A DNA stretch of 64,000 bases from an uncultured Aquimarina sp. (GCA_937951135.1 CALFCI010000088.1:1-64000); one strand, 5' to 3'. Shown: positions 11,048 through 20,486, numbered from the stretch's first letter. Made by a program: numbers and translations. Notes: generated by a model from the letters alone, not told the origin.

Positions 11048-11893
11048 CTATGATACAGTATTTGTTTTGGCGAGTAATAACGCCAATACCTGTTGCGCTA
11101 CTGTTGTTGTGTATGTTTTCTTTTTGTATTTTGTAATCGGTTGGATACCTGTGATTACATTGGTAATAAATAGTTCATCCATTTGTTGTAATTCAAAAGG
11201 AGATATAGTGACCTCTTCAATTTCAAATTCAGTAGACGCTTTTAGAATGGCTATTAATTGTGTGCGCAATACACCTTTAATACAGCCATCTTCTGTTGGA
11301 GGGGTTTTAATTACATTTCCTTTTACCAAGAATATATTTCCGTTTAAAGCTTCGATGATCATTTTGTTAGTGTTCACTACTAAGCAATTATCAAAATCAT
11401 TTTCTTTTGCAAAAATACTCCCTAGAATATTAATCAATCTATTGGTAGATTTTACAGTAGATAATAACCCTGTGGCGACATAGTGATCTTTAAAAATGGT
11501 TACCTCGTATGACTTTTCATTAATTTCATAGGTTGTCGTTAGGAGAGTAGCAGTAATGGCGTATTCAACAGTGTTGGATTGTGGAGTGTATAGCCCTTCG
11601 CTATTTCGGTTTACTATAATTTTTATACGAGCAGTGTCGTTTTGTAAATGATTCGCTTTGATCGTGTCAATAATAGACTCTGATAAAAATTCTGGAGTAA
11701 AATGCATTGGGATTTCCATACGTAGAATTCGCATAGAAGCCATTAATCTAAAATAATGATCCTCCCAAAATAAAATCTTACCTTCTTGTACTCTAATGGT
11801 TTCAAATAGTGCATCTCCATATAGAAACCCTCTATTATTCATAGGTATTGAAGCTGTATGGGAAGGGACAAGAGTCCCATTAAGGTGTATCAT
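11048..11893 (-). CDS. Aminotransferase class IV (PabC/IlvE-like fold)
   Basis: NNRGFLYGDALFETIRVQEGKILFWEDHYFRL; EALNGNIFLVKGNVIKTPPTEDGCIKGVLR. Confidence 0.92.
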   Translation of the reverse strand: MIHLNGTLVPSHTASIPMNNRGFLYGDALFETIRVQEGKILFWEDHYFRLMASMRILRMEIPMHFTPEFLSESIIDTIKANHLQNDTARIKIIVNRNSEGLYTPQSNTVEYAITATLLTTTYEINEKSYEVTIFKDHYVATGLLSTVKSTNRLINILGSIFAKENDFDNCLVVNTNKMIIEALNGNIFLVKGNVIKTPPTEDGCIKGVLRTQLIAILKASTEFEIEEVTISPFELQQMDELFITNVITGIQPITKYKKKTYTTTVAQQVLALLLAKTNTVS

Positions 11894-11929
11894 AAAAAAA
11901 GCCGCTTATAGTAAATAATATAAGCGGCA
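11894..11929 (-). terminator. Terminator-like hairpin plus T-run directly abutting the class IV aminotransferase start codon
   Basis: Minus strand GCCGCTTATA-TTATTTAC-TATAAGCGGC-TTTTTTT-ATG. Confidence 0.75.
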
Positions 11930-11954
11930 AATATAAGGATATTGTGGGTTAAAA

Positions 11955-12347
11955 TTATGATGAACCTAATACCTGTTTTAGGTTACTAATCATATTATCC
12001 CAAAGCATTTTATTTTCGTTAATTTCATCATCTTCAGAAAAATCAGTAATAATGAGAGAAACATCTTTTGTGATTTCATCTACCTGAATACGAATTTCAA
12101 AAAAATAATCATCTCCATTTTCTTCATCTTCAGCCCATCTAAATTTTACACGCTCACCATTTTTTTTACTTAACAATTTAGCAGATTCTTCACTGTCATC
12201 CCAAATAAAAGTGAATAATTCACCTCTAGAGTTTACATTACTAGCAAACCATTCAGAAAGCCCTGATGGAGTTGATATATAGGTATATAGTAATTGTGGA
12301 GACGATTGTATTACAAATTCTAAATCGTATTTTATTTTTTCAGACAT
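11955..12347 (-). CDS. START-like/AHSA1-type domain protein
   Basis: MSEKIKYDLEFVIQSSPQLLYTYISTPSGLSEWFASNV; compact SRPBCC-like protein. Confidence 0.75.
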   Translation of the reverse strand: MSEKIKYDLEFVIQSSPQLLYTYISTPSGLSEWFASNVNSRGELFTFIWDDSEESAKLLSKKNGERVKFRWAEDEENGDDYFFEIRIQVDEITKDVSLIITDFSEDDEINENKMLWDNMISNLKQVLGSS

Positions 12348-12453
12348 AGTGTGAATTGTTGAGGGCGCCAATATATAGATTAATTATCGACTTTAAAAGC
12401 ACTATGAAAAAAATTAAATCTAAAATATTATTTGCCATGATACTTTTTGTTTA

Positions 12454-12461
12454 TATATTTG
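12454..12461 (+). promoter_or_regulatory. Bacteroidota-type promoter (-7 TATATTTG with TTTG about 19 nt upstream) for tRNA
   Basis: TTTG (12431-12434), then 19 nt, then TATATTTG, located ~40 nt before the tRNA. Confidence 0.6.
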
Positions 12462-12500
12462 CACCCGCAATTGATTAGTGTTTTGATTTTGCAAATGTAT

Positions 12501-12574
12501 GGCGAGGTAGCTCAGCTGGTTAGAGCGTCGGATTCATAACTCGGAGGTCGGGGGATCGTGCCCCCCTCTCGCTA
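12501..12574 (+). tRNA. tRNA with CAT anticodon (elongator tRNA-Met likely; tRNA-Ile2 not excluded)
   Basis: GGCGAGGTAGCTCAGCTGGTTAGAGC...TTCATAA...GGGGG-ATCGTGC-CCCCC-TCTCGCT-A; acceptor closes with a terminal G-T pair. Confidence 0.88.
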
Positions 12575-12600
12575 CATAATAAAAAATATAAGCAATTGAT

Positions 12601-12635
12601 AAAAAGCGACTTAAACTAGTTTAAGTCGCTTTTTT
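12601..12635. terminator. Intrinsic terminator downstream of tRNA
   Basis: AAAAAGCGACTTAAACTAGTTTAAGTCGCTTTTTT, near-perfect palindrome with T-run. Confidence 0.9.
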
Positions 12636-12765
12636 AGGTTTAAAATATACTATATGTAATACTATTGATTTTTTCGTTTTAGATATCAACACTATCTAAT
12701 TGAATACTTTGGTGCAATTCCGTATCGGTAAACTATACCGCAATGTAGTTGGGCTAATACAATAT

Positions 12766-13011
12766 TTAAGAAACTTTCAATTGATTTTTTGCTTTTGCTA
12801 TGGTATCGAAGGGAGGGACGCCTAGTGCGTTGCAAATATTTAAGTACTTACTGAGGTGTAAATCATCCATAACACCATTAAAATATAGCTTTATCCGGTA
12901 GTAGTCTATTTTTGTGATTTCTGATAGCATTTTTTCGTCGATGTCTTTTTTTTTCATTTCAATTTGCCATTCCATTACAATAGCATCAATTAATTTTTTT
13001 GAATATTTCAT
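12766..13011 (-). CDS. Small protein with a possible helix-turn-helix (XRE/repressor-like) fold
   Basis: MKYSKKLIDAIVMEWQIEMKKKDIDEKMLSEITKIDYYRIKLYFNGVMDDLHLSKYLNICNALGVPPFDTIAKAKNQ has the layout of a short lambda-repressor-like domain; start placed at 13011. Confidence 0.55.
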   Translation of the reverse strand: MKYSKKLIDAIVMEWQIEMKKKDIDEKMLSEITKIDYYRIKLYFNGVMDDLHLSKYLNICNALGVPPFDTIAKAKNQLKVS

Positions 13012-13192
13012 CACTTTTTTTGTAAGTAAATATAACAAATCGATTATGTATTATTGTTGTGGTTAGTCTGTAGTATTTGTAAGGTAATCTCTTAATTTTC
13101 TAAATTTTATTAGAAGTTTGATTTACGGGTAGAAGAAATTATGAAATTAAGGGGTGGAGTATATAATTAGACAAACTCATTCACAGTAAAAA

Positions 13193-13220
13193 CAAAACCC
13201 CTGTGTTCACAGGGGTTTTG
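13193..13220. terminator. Hairpin terminator for tRNA-Ser (minus strand)
   Basis: CAAAACCCCTGTG-TT-CACAGGGGTTTTG followed by T/A-rich sequence on the minus strand. Confidence 0.8.
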
Positions 13221-13232
13221 AGTCAATTGAGC

Positions 13233-13316
13233 GGAGAAAGAGGGATTCGAACCCCCGGAGGTGTGACCCTCAACAGTTTTCAAGACTGCCGCATTCGACC
13301 ACTCTGCCATTTCTCC
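13233..13316 (-). tRNA. tRNA-Ser (TGA)
   Basis: Reverse complement GGAGAAATGGCAGAGTGGTCGAATGCGGCAGTCTTGAAAACTG...CCCCCGGGGGTTCGAATCCCTCTTTCTCC; long variable arm, anticodon TGA. Confidence 0.93.
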
Positions 13317-13558
13317 TTAGCGGTTGCAAAGATAAGAGCTTTTTTAAAAATAGAAAGTATTTTTTGTGAAAAAAATATCCTTTTTTCTAAAGAGATCATT
13401 TTTCCAGATATCCTGAATTCAGTACCTTGGGCTGTATTATAAAACGAAAATTATGTATGTGTTTGATACCGTGGTTGATAAGTGGTTTTGCTAGGGGTTA
13501 TGAGGTGTCAGAATCGTACATAGATTTTTTTAGGCTATCAATTTAAAATAAATTAAGA

Positions 13559-14578
13559 GTGAAAATAATAATGATTCTTCTTGGGTTGTCCACGATATTC
13601 TCATGTGGAGGTTCTAATCCCAATCGACAAAAGAGTGTGCTACATGACGGGTATAGTGATAGAATTACGGCGAAAACTATGGAAGAGTACTTGTACATAT
13701 TTGCTTCCGATGATTTTGAAGGTAGAAATACGGGAGAGCCAGGGCAAAAGAAAGCCGCTGAATTTTTAAGAACTAAATACAAAGAGATGGGAGTTCCTTC
13801 TCCGTCGGGTGCAGAGTCATATTATCAATATATACCTTCTAGTTATTTTGGAATAGGGATTCAGTCTTCAGAAAATGTTGTTGCATATATTGAAGGGTCA
13901 GATAAACCAAATGAAGTAATTGTGATATCTGCGCATTATGACCATGTAGGCGTTGATGCCTCTGGAAAAATATATAATGGTGCCGATGACGATGGGTCTG
14001 GTACTGTTGCGCTCTTAGAGATGGCAGAGGCATTTATGCATGCTAAAAAAATGGGTGAGGGTCCAAAACGATCAATATTATTTTTGCATGTTACAGGTGA
14101 GGAGAAAGGATTGTATGGATCTCGATATTATACAGAGAATCCATTATTCCCATTAGTAAATACAGTGGCAAATCTTAATATAGATATGATTGGAAGAACA
14201 GATGTTAATCATAGGGGAACGCCAGAAAAAGAAAACTATATTTATTTAATAGGTAGTGATCGACTGAGTACAGAGTTACATGAGATTAGTGAAGAGGCGA
14301 ATATAAAGTATACTCAACTTGATTTAGATTATACATTTAATGCTAAGGATGATCCTAATCGATTTTATTATAGAAGTGATCATTACAATTTTGCAAAGCA
14401 TAATATACCCGTTATTTTTTACTTTAATGGTGTTCATGAAGATTATCATAAGCCCTCTGATACTCCAGATAAAATTAAGTACGAACTATTAGAAAAACGT
14501 ACGCGATTAATATTTCACACTGCGTGGGAATTAGCAAATAGATCAGAAAGAATACAAATAGATGGTGTTGTGGAATAA
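13559..14578 (+). CDS. M28-family peptidase (lipoprotein)
   Basis: GTG start; LSTIFSCGG lipobox; VIVISAHYDHVGVD, NGADDDGSGTVALLEMAEAF, LHVTGEEKGLYGSRYY, YYRSDHYNFAKHNIPVIFYF. Confidence 0.9.
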   Translation: MKIIMILLGLSTIFSCGGSNPNRQKSVLHDGYSDRITAKTMEEYLYIFASDDFEGRNTGEPGQKKAAEFLRTKYKEMGVPSPSGAESYYQYIPSSYFGIGIQSSENVVAYIEGSDKPNEVIVISAHYDHVGVDASGKIYNGADDDGSGTVALLEMAEAFMHAKKMGEGPKRSILFLHVTGEEKGLYGSRYYTENPLFPLVNTVANLNIDMIGRTDVNHRGTPEKENYIYLIGSDRLSTELHEISEEANIKYTQLDLDYTFNAKDDPNRFYYRSDHYNFAKHNIPVIFYFNGVHEDYHKPSDTPDKIKYELLEKRTRLIFHTAWELANRSERIQIDGVVE

Positions 14579-14656
14579 TAGTATCAAAAACACCTTATAA
14601 AATTCTATGATTACAAATAGGAGAGAAGTTGATTGGATGATATTTTATTAGAAAGC

Positions 14657-14687
14657 AAAAAAAAGACATCTATAAGATGTCTTTTTC
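14657..14687. terminator. Hairpin terminator for tRNA-His (minus strand)
   Basis: AAAAAAAGACATCT-ATA-AGATGTCTTTTT. Confidence 0.8.
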
Positions 14688-14698
14688 GTCTTTTAAAG

Positions 14699-14773
14699 GG
14701 TGGAAGACGGGATTCGAACCCGCGACCCTTGGTACCACAAACCAATGCTCTAACCAACTGAGCTACAACCACC
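14699..14773 (-). tRNA. tRNA-His (GTG)
   Basis: Reverse complement GGTGGTTGTAGCTCAGTTGGTTAGAGCATTGGTTTGTGGTACCAAGGGTCGCGGGTTCGAATCCCGTCTTCCACC; G-1 opposite C73 is typical of tRNA-His. Confidence 0.93.
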
Positions 14774-14831
14774 ATTAAATTTCGGGTGCAAAAATACAAT
14801 ATTTATTTAGTTATACAAACAAAAAATAAAC

Positions 14832-15551
14832 TTAAATTAAATTAAAAATAGAACCAACTGCTACATAGCGTTCTACAGTAAATCCTTCTGCATAATTAAC
14901 ACCAATCATTCTGCCTAAATCCGCAGCTCTATAGCGTACGCTTTCTGTAAAGTTTTTTGTAGCGATAGGGGTAATGGGCTCGTTTTGTTCATTTTTACTG
15001 TAAAATTGAGAGCTATATGCCATCACGCTTGCTATTTTAACATCTATATGTGAACTGATGTCGACTACAAAATCAGGAGTACTGTCTTTCCATTGTAAGT
15101 AATGGTATACGAGCTTAGGTCTCCAAATGTCTTGTAGTTCATTATCTATAGTGGTTTCTATCTTACGTAGTCCGGATAAAAAACAGGCATCAGAGACGAG
15201 CTGACTGCCTTTGCCATGATCAATGTGTCGATCCGTAACTGCGTTACAGAATACAATTTCTGGTTTGTATTTCCGAAGCATCTTGATTATTTTGAGTTGA
15301 TGGGCTTCATCATTTTTGAAAAAACCATCTCTAAACTCCAAGTTTTCACGAATGACAGTTCCTAAAATTGTAGCAGATTTCTTAGCCTCTTGATCTCTAA
15401 TTTCTGGAGTTCCTCTAGTCCCTAATTCACCTCGTGTAAGGTCTATGATTCCTATTTGTTTACCAGCATGTATTTCTTTTGCAATAGTGCCGCCACAGCC
15501 TAATTCTACATCATCTGGGTGAGCTCCAAAAGCAAGAATGTCTAATTTCAT
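14832..15551 (-). CDS. bshB1: Bacillithiol biosynthesis deacetylase BshB1 (PIG-L family)
   Basis: MKLDILAFGAHPDDVELGCGGTIAKEIHAGKQIGIIDLTRGELGTRGTPEIRDQEA; CNAVTDRHIDHGKGSQLVSDACFLSGL. Confidence 0.93.
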   Translation of the reverse strand: MKLDILAFGAHPDDVELGCGGTIAKEIHAGKQIGIIDLTRGELGTRGTPEIRDQEAKKSATILGTVIRENLEFRDGFFKNDEAHQLKIIKMLRKYKPEIVFCNAVTDRHIDHGKGSQLVSDACFLSGLRKIETTIDNELQDIWRPKLVYHYLQWKDSTPDFVVDISSHIDVKIASVMAYSSQFYSKNEQNEPITPIATKNFTESVRYRAADLGRMIGVNYAEGFTVERYVAVGSIFNLI

Positions 15552-15723
15552 ATATAAAGAGTGATTGATTTTTGATAAAGGTATGAAATAAGAGATAGGA
15601 ATATAAACCTACAGTATAAAATATTGGGCATAATACTAACGCATTAGAATGTTTTTCTGATAGCTTAAATCGTCTAAGGTGTCTATGGGTAATAAACGAA
15701 CTATATCATTAGTATTATAAAGA

Positions 15724-17931
15724 CTAGTGCTCTATATTATGCTTTACTTTAGAAATGTTCTTCATTATTTTTTGGAAGAATTGTTGAGTGTCATACGGTT
15801 TTATGATCACATCATTCATACCTACGGATAACGCCTGATCTCGAATTTCACCTTCTTCGACGGCTGTTAAGGCGATAATAGGCAGTGTCTTGTTGAATGT
15901 GCGAATAACCTTTGTAGCGTCTAGTCCATTCATTTCGGGCATATTAATATCCATTAGAACCAAATCAAACTGTTCTTTTTTCAACATTGCAATAGCATCC
16001 ATCCCATTATTAGCCACACTACAAGTATACCCTTTTTTCTTTAAAATATTTTGGGTTACAATTTGATTAATTTTATTGTCATCAACTATTAAAATATCAA
16101 AATTGGTAGTGCCAATACTTAAGCGTTTATTGGTGTTAGGGGATTGGTTTTGTTGCTTAACTGTTTTTTCGTATTCGATCTCAAAGTAAAACTCAGAACC
16201 TTTACCTTCTTCACTATTGATATAAATTTCACTATCATGTAGGTGTACTAATTTTTTAACAATAGCAAGCCCTAATCCAGTACCTTCATATTCTTGAGTT
16301 TGATTTTTGATTTGCGCAAAATTATCAAATATAGTTTTTTGTTTATTTTTTGGAATACCAATTCCATCATCCTTTATTGTAAAACGAAGTTTATAACTCT
16401 CGTTTTTATGCTCCAGACATTCAATTGCGATCCAGATATTTCCGTTTTCAGTAAATTTAAGAGAGTTCCCTATTAGATTTATCAGTATTTGAGATAATCG
16501 AACAGAATCTCCTATTAACATAGTATTTACTTTAGGGTCTATGTTGATATGTACAATGTTGTTATTGCTTTTTTGTTTAGAATGTAATGAGTTTACAATA
16601 CCTTCCACAAGCGATTTAATATCAAAAGTAACCTTCTCTAATACCACTTCATTAGTCTCTATTTTACTTAGCTGAAGTACATCGTTAATAAGGGCTAATA
16701 AATAATCGCCAGAGAATTTTAAGGATTCTAAATATTCGTTTTTCTTTTTTTCATTCGGATTCTCCATTAGTAATGAAGTTAATCCAATTACGCCATATAG
16801 CGGAGTTCTAAGTTCATGACTTACTGTAGAAATGAATTGCGATTTTAAAGTTGAAACTTGCTCAGCGGTTTCTTTAGCACCAATTAATTCTTTGTTTTTC
16901 TCAATTAAAATATCATTTAAGCCTCTTTTTTGGATATTGTTTCGATAAGAACTAATTAAGAATGCCAATGAAATTAAAATAAGAATAGCTCCAAAAATGA
17001 TACTAATTCGCCATTTAATTTCTTCTGCAGCACGGGATTTAGCATCTCTATCCGCTTGTTCTATTTTTTTCCGATATTGATCTACATCATATTTGACATT
17101 AGCCCTTTGTAGTTCAATAAGTTTCTTTTCGTCTTGTGCCTTTTTTATATTTTCATGATATGTGTTTAGTAAAGTATAGGCTTGTTTATAGTCTTTTTTT
17201 TCATAAAACAAATTAGCTTTAATCTGATATGCTGTAGCTAATTCGTCAAATAAAGGACCTTGCGATGCATAGGATATAGCATTCTCAATATGCATTTCTG
17301 CCTTTTGAAATCGTTCCCCATTTAAGAAATATTGTCCTAATAGTACATTTAATTTTGTTTGATCCTGTATAGAGTACTTAGGTGTAATTAGTTTTCGGGC
17401 AGGAGATAGGTATTTGTAAGCGGTTACAAAGTTTTTTTTATGAATATAAAATTCCCCCATGTTTAATAATGGACGAATCATACGAAGTGTGTCTCTTAAT
17501 CGATTGGCATACTTGTATGACTTATCATAATATGCAATCCCTTTCTTATTGGTAGAATCATTTTGAACATATAAGTGCCCCAAACTATTGTATAAATCAA
17601 TTTCTAAGGTTTTGCTTTTTGAAATTTGTGCATAGGTTAACGCTTTAAGGTAATTTGGGATTGCCCTATCATTCTCTCCGTTAATCTCATAATTTTTACC
17701 AATAATATTATAAATATAACCTTGACTTTTAGAATCGTCATTGTATTGCGCATTCTGTAACGCACCTTTGGCGATTTCCAAAGACTGCTCATACTTATAC
17801 TCTTCCTGTAATTTTTCAGCACTCCTAATATATTTCTGAATACTGTCAGAATTTAATGAAGATTGTGCCTGAATAATTGGAGAGAGGCAAAGTGAAAAGA
17901 ATATTATGGTATATGATAAAATTTTACTCAA
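15724..17931 (-). CDS. Hybrid sensor histidine kinase: signal peptide, TPRs, TM, HisKA/HATPase, C-terminal receiver
   Basis: FISTVSHELRTPLYGVIGLTSLL (H-box), DDGIGIPKNKQKTIFDNFAQ, GTGLGLAIVKKLV, receiver DILIVDDNKINQIVTQNIL...LVLMDINMPEMNG...PIIALTA. Confidence 0.95.
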   Translation of the reverse strand: MSKILSYTIIFFSLCLSPIIQAQSSLNSDSIQKYIRSAEKLQEEYKYEQSLEIAKGALQNAQYNDDSKSQGYIYNIIGKNYEINGENDRAIPNYLKALTYAQISKSKTLEIDLYNSLGHLYVQNDSTNKKGIAYYDKSYKYANRLRDTLRMIRPLLNMGEFYIHKKNFVTAYKYLSPARKLITPKYSIQDQTKLNVLLGQYFLNGERFQKAEMHIENAISYASQGPLFDELATAYQIKANLFYEKKDYKQAYTLLNTYHENIKKAQDEKKLIELQRANVKYDVDQYRKKIEQADRDAKSRAAEEIKWRISIIFGAILILISLAFLISSYRNNIQKRGLNDILIEKNKELIGAKETAEQVSTLKSQFISTVSHELRTPLYGVIGLTSLLMENPNEKKKNEYLESLKFSGDYLLALINDVLQLSKIETNEVVLEKVTFDIKSLVEGIVNSLHSKQKSNNNIVHINIDPKVNTMLIGDSVRLSQILINLIGNSLKFTENGNIWIAIECLEHKNESYKLRFTIKDDGIGIPKNKQKTIFDNFAQIKNQTQEYEGTGLGLAIVKKLVHLHDSEIYINSEEGKGSEFYFEIEYEKTVKQQNQSPNTNKRLSIGTTNFDILIVDDNKINQIVTQNILKKKGYTCSVANNGMDAIAMLKKEQFDLVLMDINMPEMNGLDATKVIRTFNKTLPIIALTAVEEGEIRDQALSVGMNDVIIKPYDTQQFFQKIMKNISKVKHNIEH

Positions 17932-18164
17932 CTTAAATGCGCTTATTTTTAGAATAAATTATGGGGCTAAAGTACAAAAATAGATTTAACAAAGTGTTAT
18001 TTGCCGTAAAAAAAGTGTTATTTACCTGTATATATGTAGGTAAAGTTTTATTTTTGTAAGAAAAATGATTAAAAGGTAAGAGTGGGAGACTTCTCATATT
18101 AGAAAAAACTATGATAGCATAAATAATTAGAATTATGAATACTTCGGACTCCCTAATCTTGGAG

Positions 18165-18172
18165 TATCTTTG
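18165..18172 (+). promoter_or_regulatory. Putative -7 box TATCTTTG upstream of peroxiredoxin gene
   Basis: TAnnTTTG consensus match ~47 nt before the start; preceded by inverted repeat ACTCC-N8-GGAGT. Confidence 0.55.
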
Positions 18173-18218
18173 TATTAGAATCAAGTTACTTAATTATTAA
18201 ACTTTAAAAATTATAAAA

Positions 18219-18857
18219 ATGGCAATTGTAGGTAAAAAATTCCCAAATTTGAATGTGGATGCAATGAATGAAATGGGAGACACTTTTAAACTTAATGTTT
18301 TAGAAGAGGCTGTCAAGAATAAAAAGAAAGTGATTCTTTTTTGGTACCCTAAGGATTTTACATTTGTATGTCCAACTGAACTTCATGCTTTTCAAGAGGC
18401 AATAGGGGAGTTTGAAAAAAGAAATACTATTGTGGTTGGAGCTTCATGTGATACTCCAGAAGTACATTTTGCATGGTTAAACACATCTAAAGATAATGGT
18501 GGTATTGAAGGGGTTACTTATCCAATATTAGCAGATTCAAACCGCAACCTAGCGAATACATTGGGAATTTTAGATATTTCTGATGAGACGTATAATGAAG
18601 AAACAGGTTTGGTTACAGTAGAAGGAGATAATGTTACCTATAGAGCTACCTACTTAATCGATGAAGAAGGTACTGTTTTTCATGAAGGGATCAACCATAT
18701 GCCTGTAGGTAGAAATGTTGGAGAGTTTTTAAGACTTATTGATGCTTATGCTCATGTACAAAAGAATGGAGAAGTATGTCCTGCAAACTGGGAAGAGGGT
18801 AAAGATGCAATGTCTGCAAACAGAGACGGAGTTGCTTCTTACTTAGCAGCACACTAA
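18219..18857 (+). CDS. Peroxiredoxin (AhpC/TSA 2-Cys type)
   Basis: VILFWYPKDFTFVCPTELHAFQEA; VGRNVGEFLRLIDAY; GEVCPANWEEG. Confidence 0.95.
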   Translation: MAIVGKKFPNLNVDAMNEMGDTFKLNVLEEAVKNKKKVILFWYPKDFTFVCPTELHAFQEAIGEFEKRNTIVVGASCDTPEVHFAWLNTSKDNGGIEGVTYPILADSNRNLANTLGILDISDETYNEETGLVTVEGDNVTYRATYLIDEEGTVFHEGINHMPVGRNVGEFLRLIDAYAHVQKNGEVCPANWEEGKDAMSANRDGVASYLAAH

Positions 18858-18979
18858 ATTTAAATAAGTGATACTGTCTATTGTTTTCTGAAATGGATGA
18901 TAGTACTATTGTGAATAGTCGTCATCATGCTTTAGACAGTGTCTCTTTACTACTAGTAAAACTAACATAAATAAATGCT

Positions 18980-19294
18980 ATGGTTCAAGAACTAACAACA
19001 GATAATCTTAATGAGGTTATTAATGCGAATGGAACAGTGGTTGTACAATATTCTGCAACATGGTGCGGAAACTGTAGAATTATGAAGCCTAAATTTAAAA
19101 AATTAGCTTCTACAAATGAAGATGTAACTTTTATTGTCGTAGATGCTGAAAAGTTTCCAGAATCACGTAAGATGGCAACAGTAGATAATTTACCAACTTT
19201 TGCAACATTCAAAGGAGGTAGTTTTATAAATCAAGTGCAAACCAATAAGTTTGACGTATTAAAAGCATTAGTCGATGAAGTTACCAATAATTAA
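18980..19294 (+). CDS. Thioredoxin-family protein
   Basis: VVVQYSATWCGNCRIMKPKFKKLA, active site CGNC; cis-Pro region VDNLPTFATFKGG. Confidence 0.92.
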   Translation: MVQELTTDNLNEVINANGTVVVQYSATWCGNCRIMKPKFKKLASTNEDVTFIVVDAEKFPESRKMATVDNLPTFATFKGGSFINQVQTNKFDVLKALVDEVTNN

Positions 19295-19532
19295 ACACCT
19301 TACAGAGTTTATCAAAGAGAATGATGAAGACTTTGTGATTGAAACTATCGAAACTTTAGAAGCGTTAACAGAAATTTCTTCAATTAAAGAAGAAGAACTA
19401 GATGTGATAGGGGAGCTGATCTCTAATATGTACGGTGCGCTAGAGGTTGATAAAATGATACAATCCGGTGTGCCTAAAAAAGAAGCACTAAATACCTTTA
19501 TGAAGCGAGTATTGGGGGCTATTGATGCCTAG
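19275..19532 (+). CDS. Conserved small acidic protein (DUF6952-like)
   Basis: MKLPIIKHLTEFIKENDEDFVIETIETLEALTEI...; overlaps the 3' end of the thioredoxin gene by 20 bp. Confidence 0.75.
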   Translation: MKLPIIKHLTEFIKENDEDFVIETIETLEALTEISSIKEEELDVIGELISNMYGALEVDKMIQSGVPKKEALNTFMKRVLGAIDA

Positions 19533-19575
19533 TCCTAGTACGATTCTTTTTTTATTGAAATATAGGCAAAAAGAA

Positions 19576-19606
19576 AACGATTAAAAAAATATTTTTTTAA
19601 TCGTTC
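19576..19606. terminator. Hairpin terminator between convergent genes
   Basis: AACGATTAAAAAAAT-ATTTTTTTAATCGTT. Confidence 0.7.
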
Positions 19607-19643
19607 TTTGGTAGTGTATATATAATAAGGTAGTCTTTTGTAA

Positions 19644-20354
19644 CTAATGATTATTGAGCGCTTCGATTAAAGAGTTTTTCTTATGTCTGCTTAAAGGTAT
19701 TTTTTCTTCAGCAATTTCAATATTACGACTATTGTAGCGTTCTACTTTGTCAAGGTTTACTATATAAGATTTATGAATACGTAAGAAGCGATCACTAGGC
19801 AATTCGACTTCAAATGATTTCATAGTAGCAAGTACTACAACGGGATCTCCTTCTTCCATGATTAATTTTACATAATCCCCTAATGCTTCTACGTATTTTA
19901 AACTATTTAAGAAAATTTTACGTTTTTTGAGATTACTTTTTACAAAAATATAATCATCATCTTCTACTGCAGCTTGTTCCAATCCAATTCTAGACAAACT
20001 CAAAGCTTTCTCAACAGCAGCATTAAAACGATCTTTTTTTAATGGTTTTCTTAAATAATCCACAGCATCATAATCAAATGCCTTAAAAGCATATTTTGTT
20101 TTTCCTGTAACAAATATAATATGAGGTTTTGTTTCCAGATCATCTAAAAGATCAAAGCCAGTAAGAATAGGCATTTCGATATCTAAAAATAAAAGATCAA
20201 CTTGCGTATCAAGCAATCCGTTTTTAGTTTCGATCGCATTATTCCACTCCGCAACTAATTCGAGCGAGGGGTGATCTTCTATAAGTTTGACTATTGCAAG
20301 CCTTTGTAAACGAGAGTCATCTACTACGGCACATTTTAATTGTTGTTGCTCCAC
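19644..20354 (-). CDS. LytTR-family response regulator
   Basis: KCAVVDDSRLQRLAIVKLI...DLLFLDIEMPILTGFDLL; C-terminal LytTR YVEALGDYVKLIM...FLRIHKSYIVNLDKVERYN. Confidence 0.93.
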   Translation of the reverse strand: MEQQQLKCAVVDDSRLQRLAIVKLIEDHPSLELVAEWNNAIETKNGLLDTQVDLLFLDIEMPILTGFDLLDDLETKPHIIFVTGKTKYAFKAFDYDAVDYLRKPLKKDRFNAAVEKALSLSRIGLEQAAVEDDDYIFVKSNLKKRKIFLNSLKYVEALGDYVKLIMEEGDPVVVLATMKSFEVELPSDRFLRIHKSYIVNLDKVERYNSRNIEIAEEKIPLSRHKKNSLIEALNNH

Positions 20355-20486
20355 TTCTATAAGTTAATGTTCAATACAATATTAAGCATAATATCTTACT
20401 CCCACAAACAATTTTAGCGTTTAGTCGAGGAAAATAGTGTTTCATCGAAATTGCTTTCTGGGTTTGATAATAGAAAAAATAGTGTT

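Noticed and set aside
11007-11483. 158-aa + strand ORF
   Set aside because: Antisense to the well-supported class IV aminotransferase.
13203-13442. 79-aa + strand ORF
   Set aside because: It covers the tRNA-Ser gene on the opposite strand and its terminator; no protein-like features.
14611-14799. 62-aa minus-strand ORF
   Set aside because: It is a translation through tRNA-His (VVVAQLVRALVCGTKGRGFESRLPP is a classic spurious tRNA ORF).
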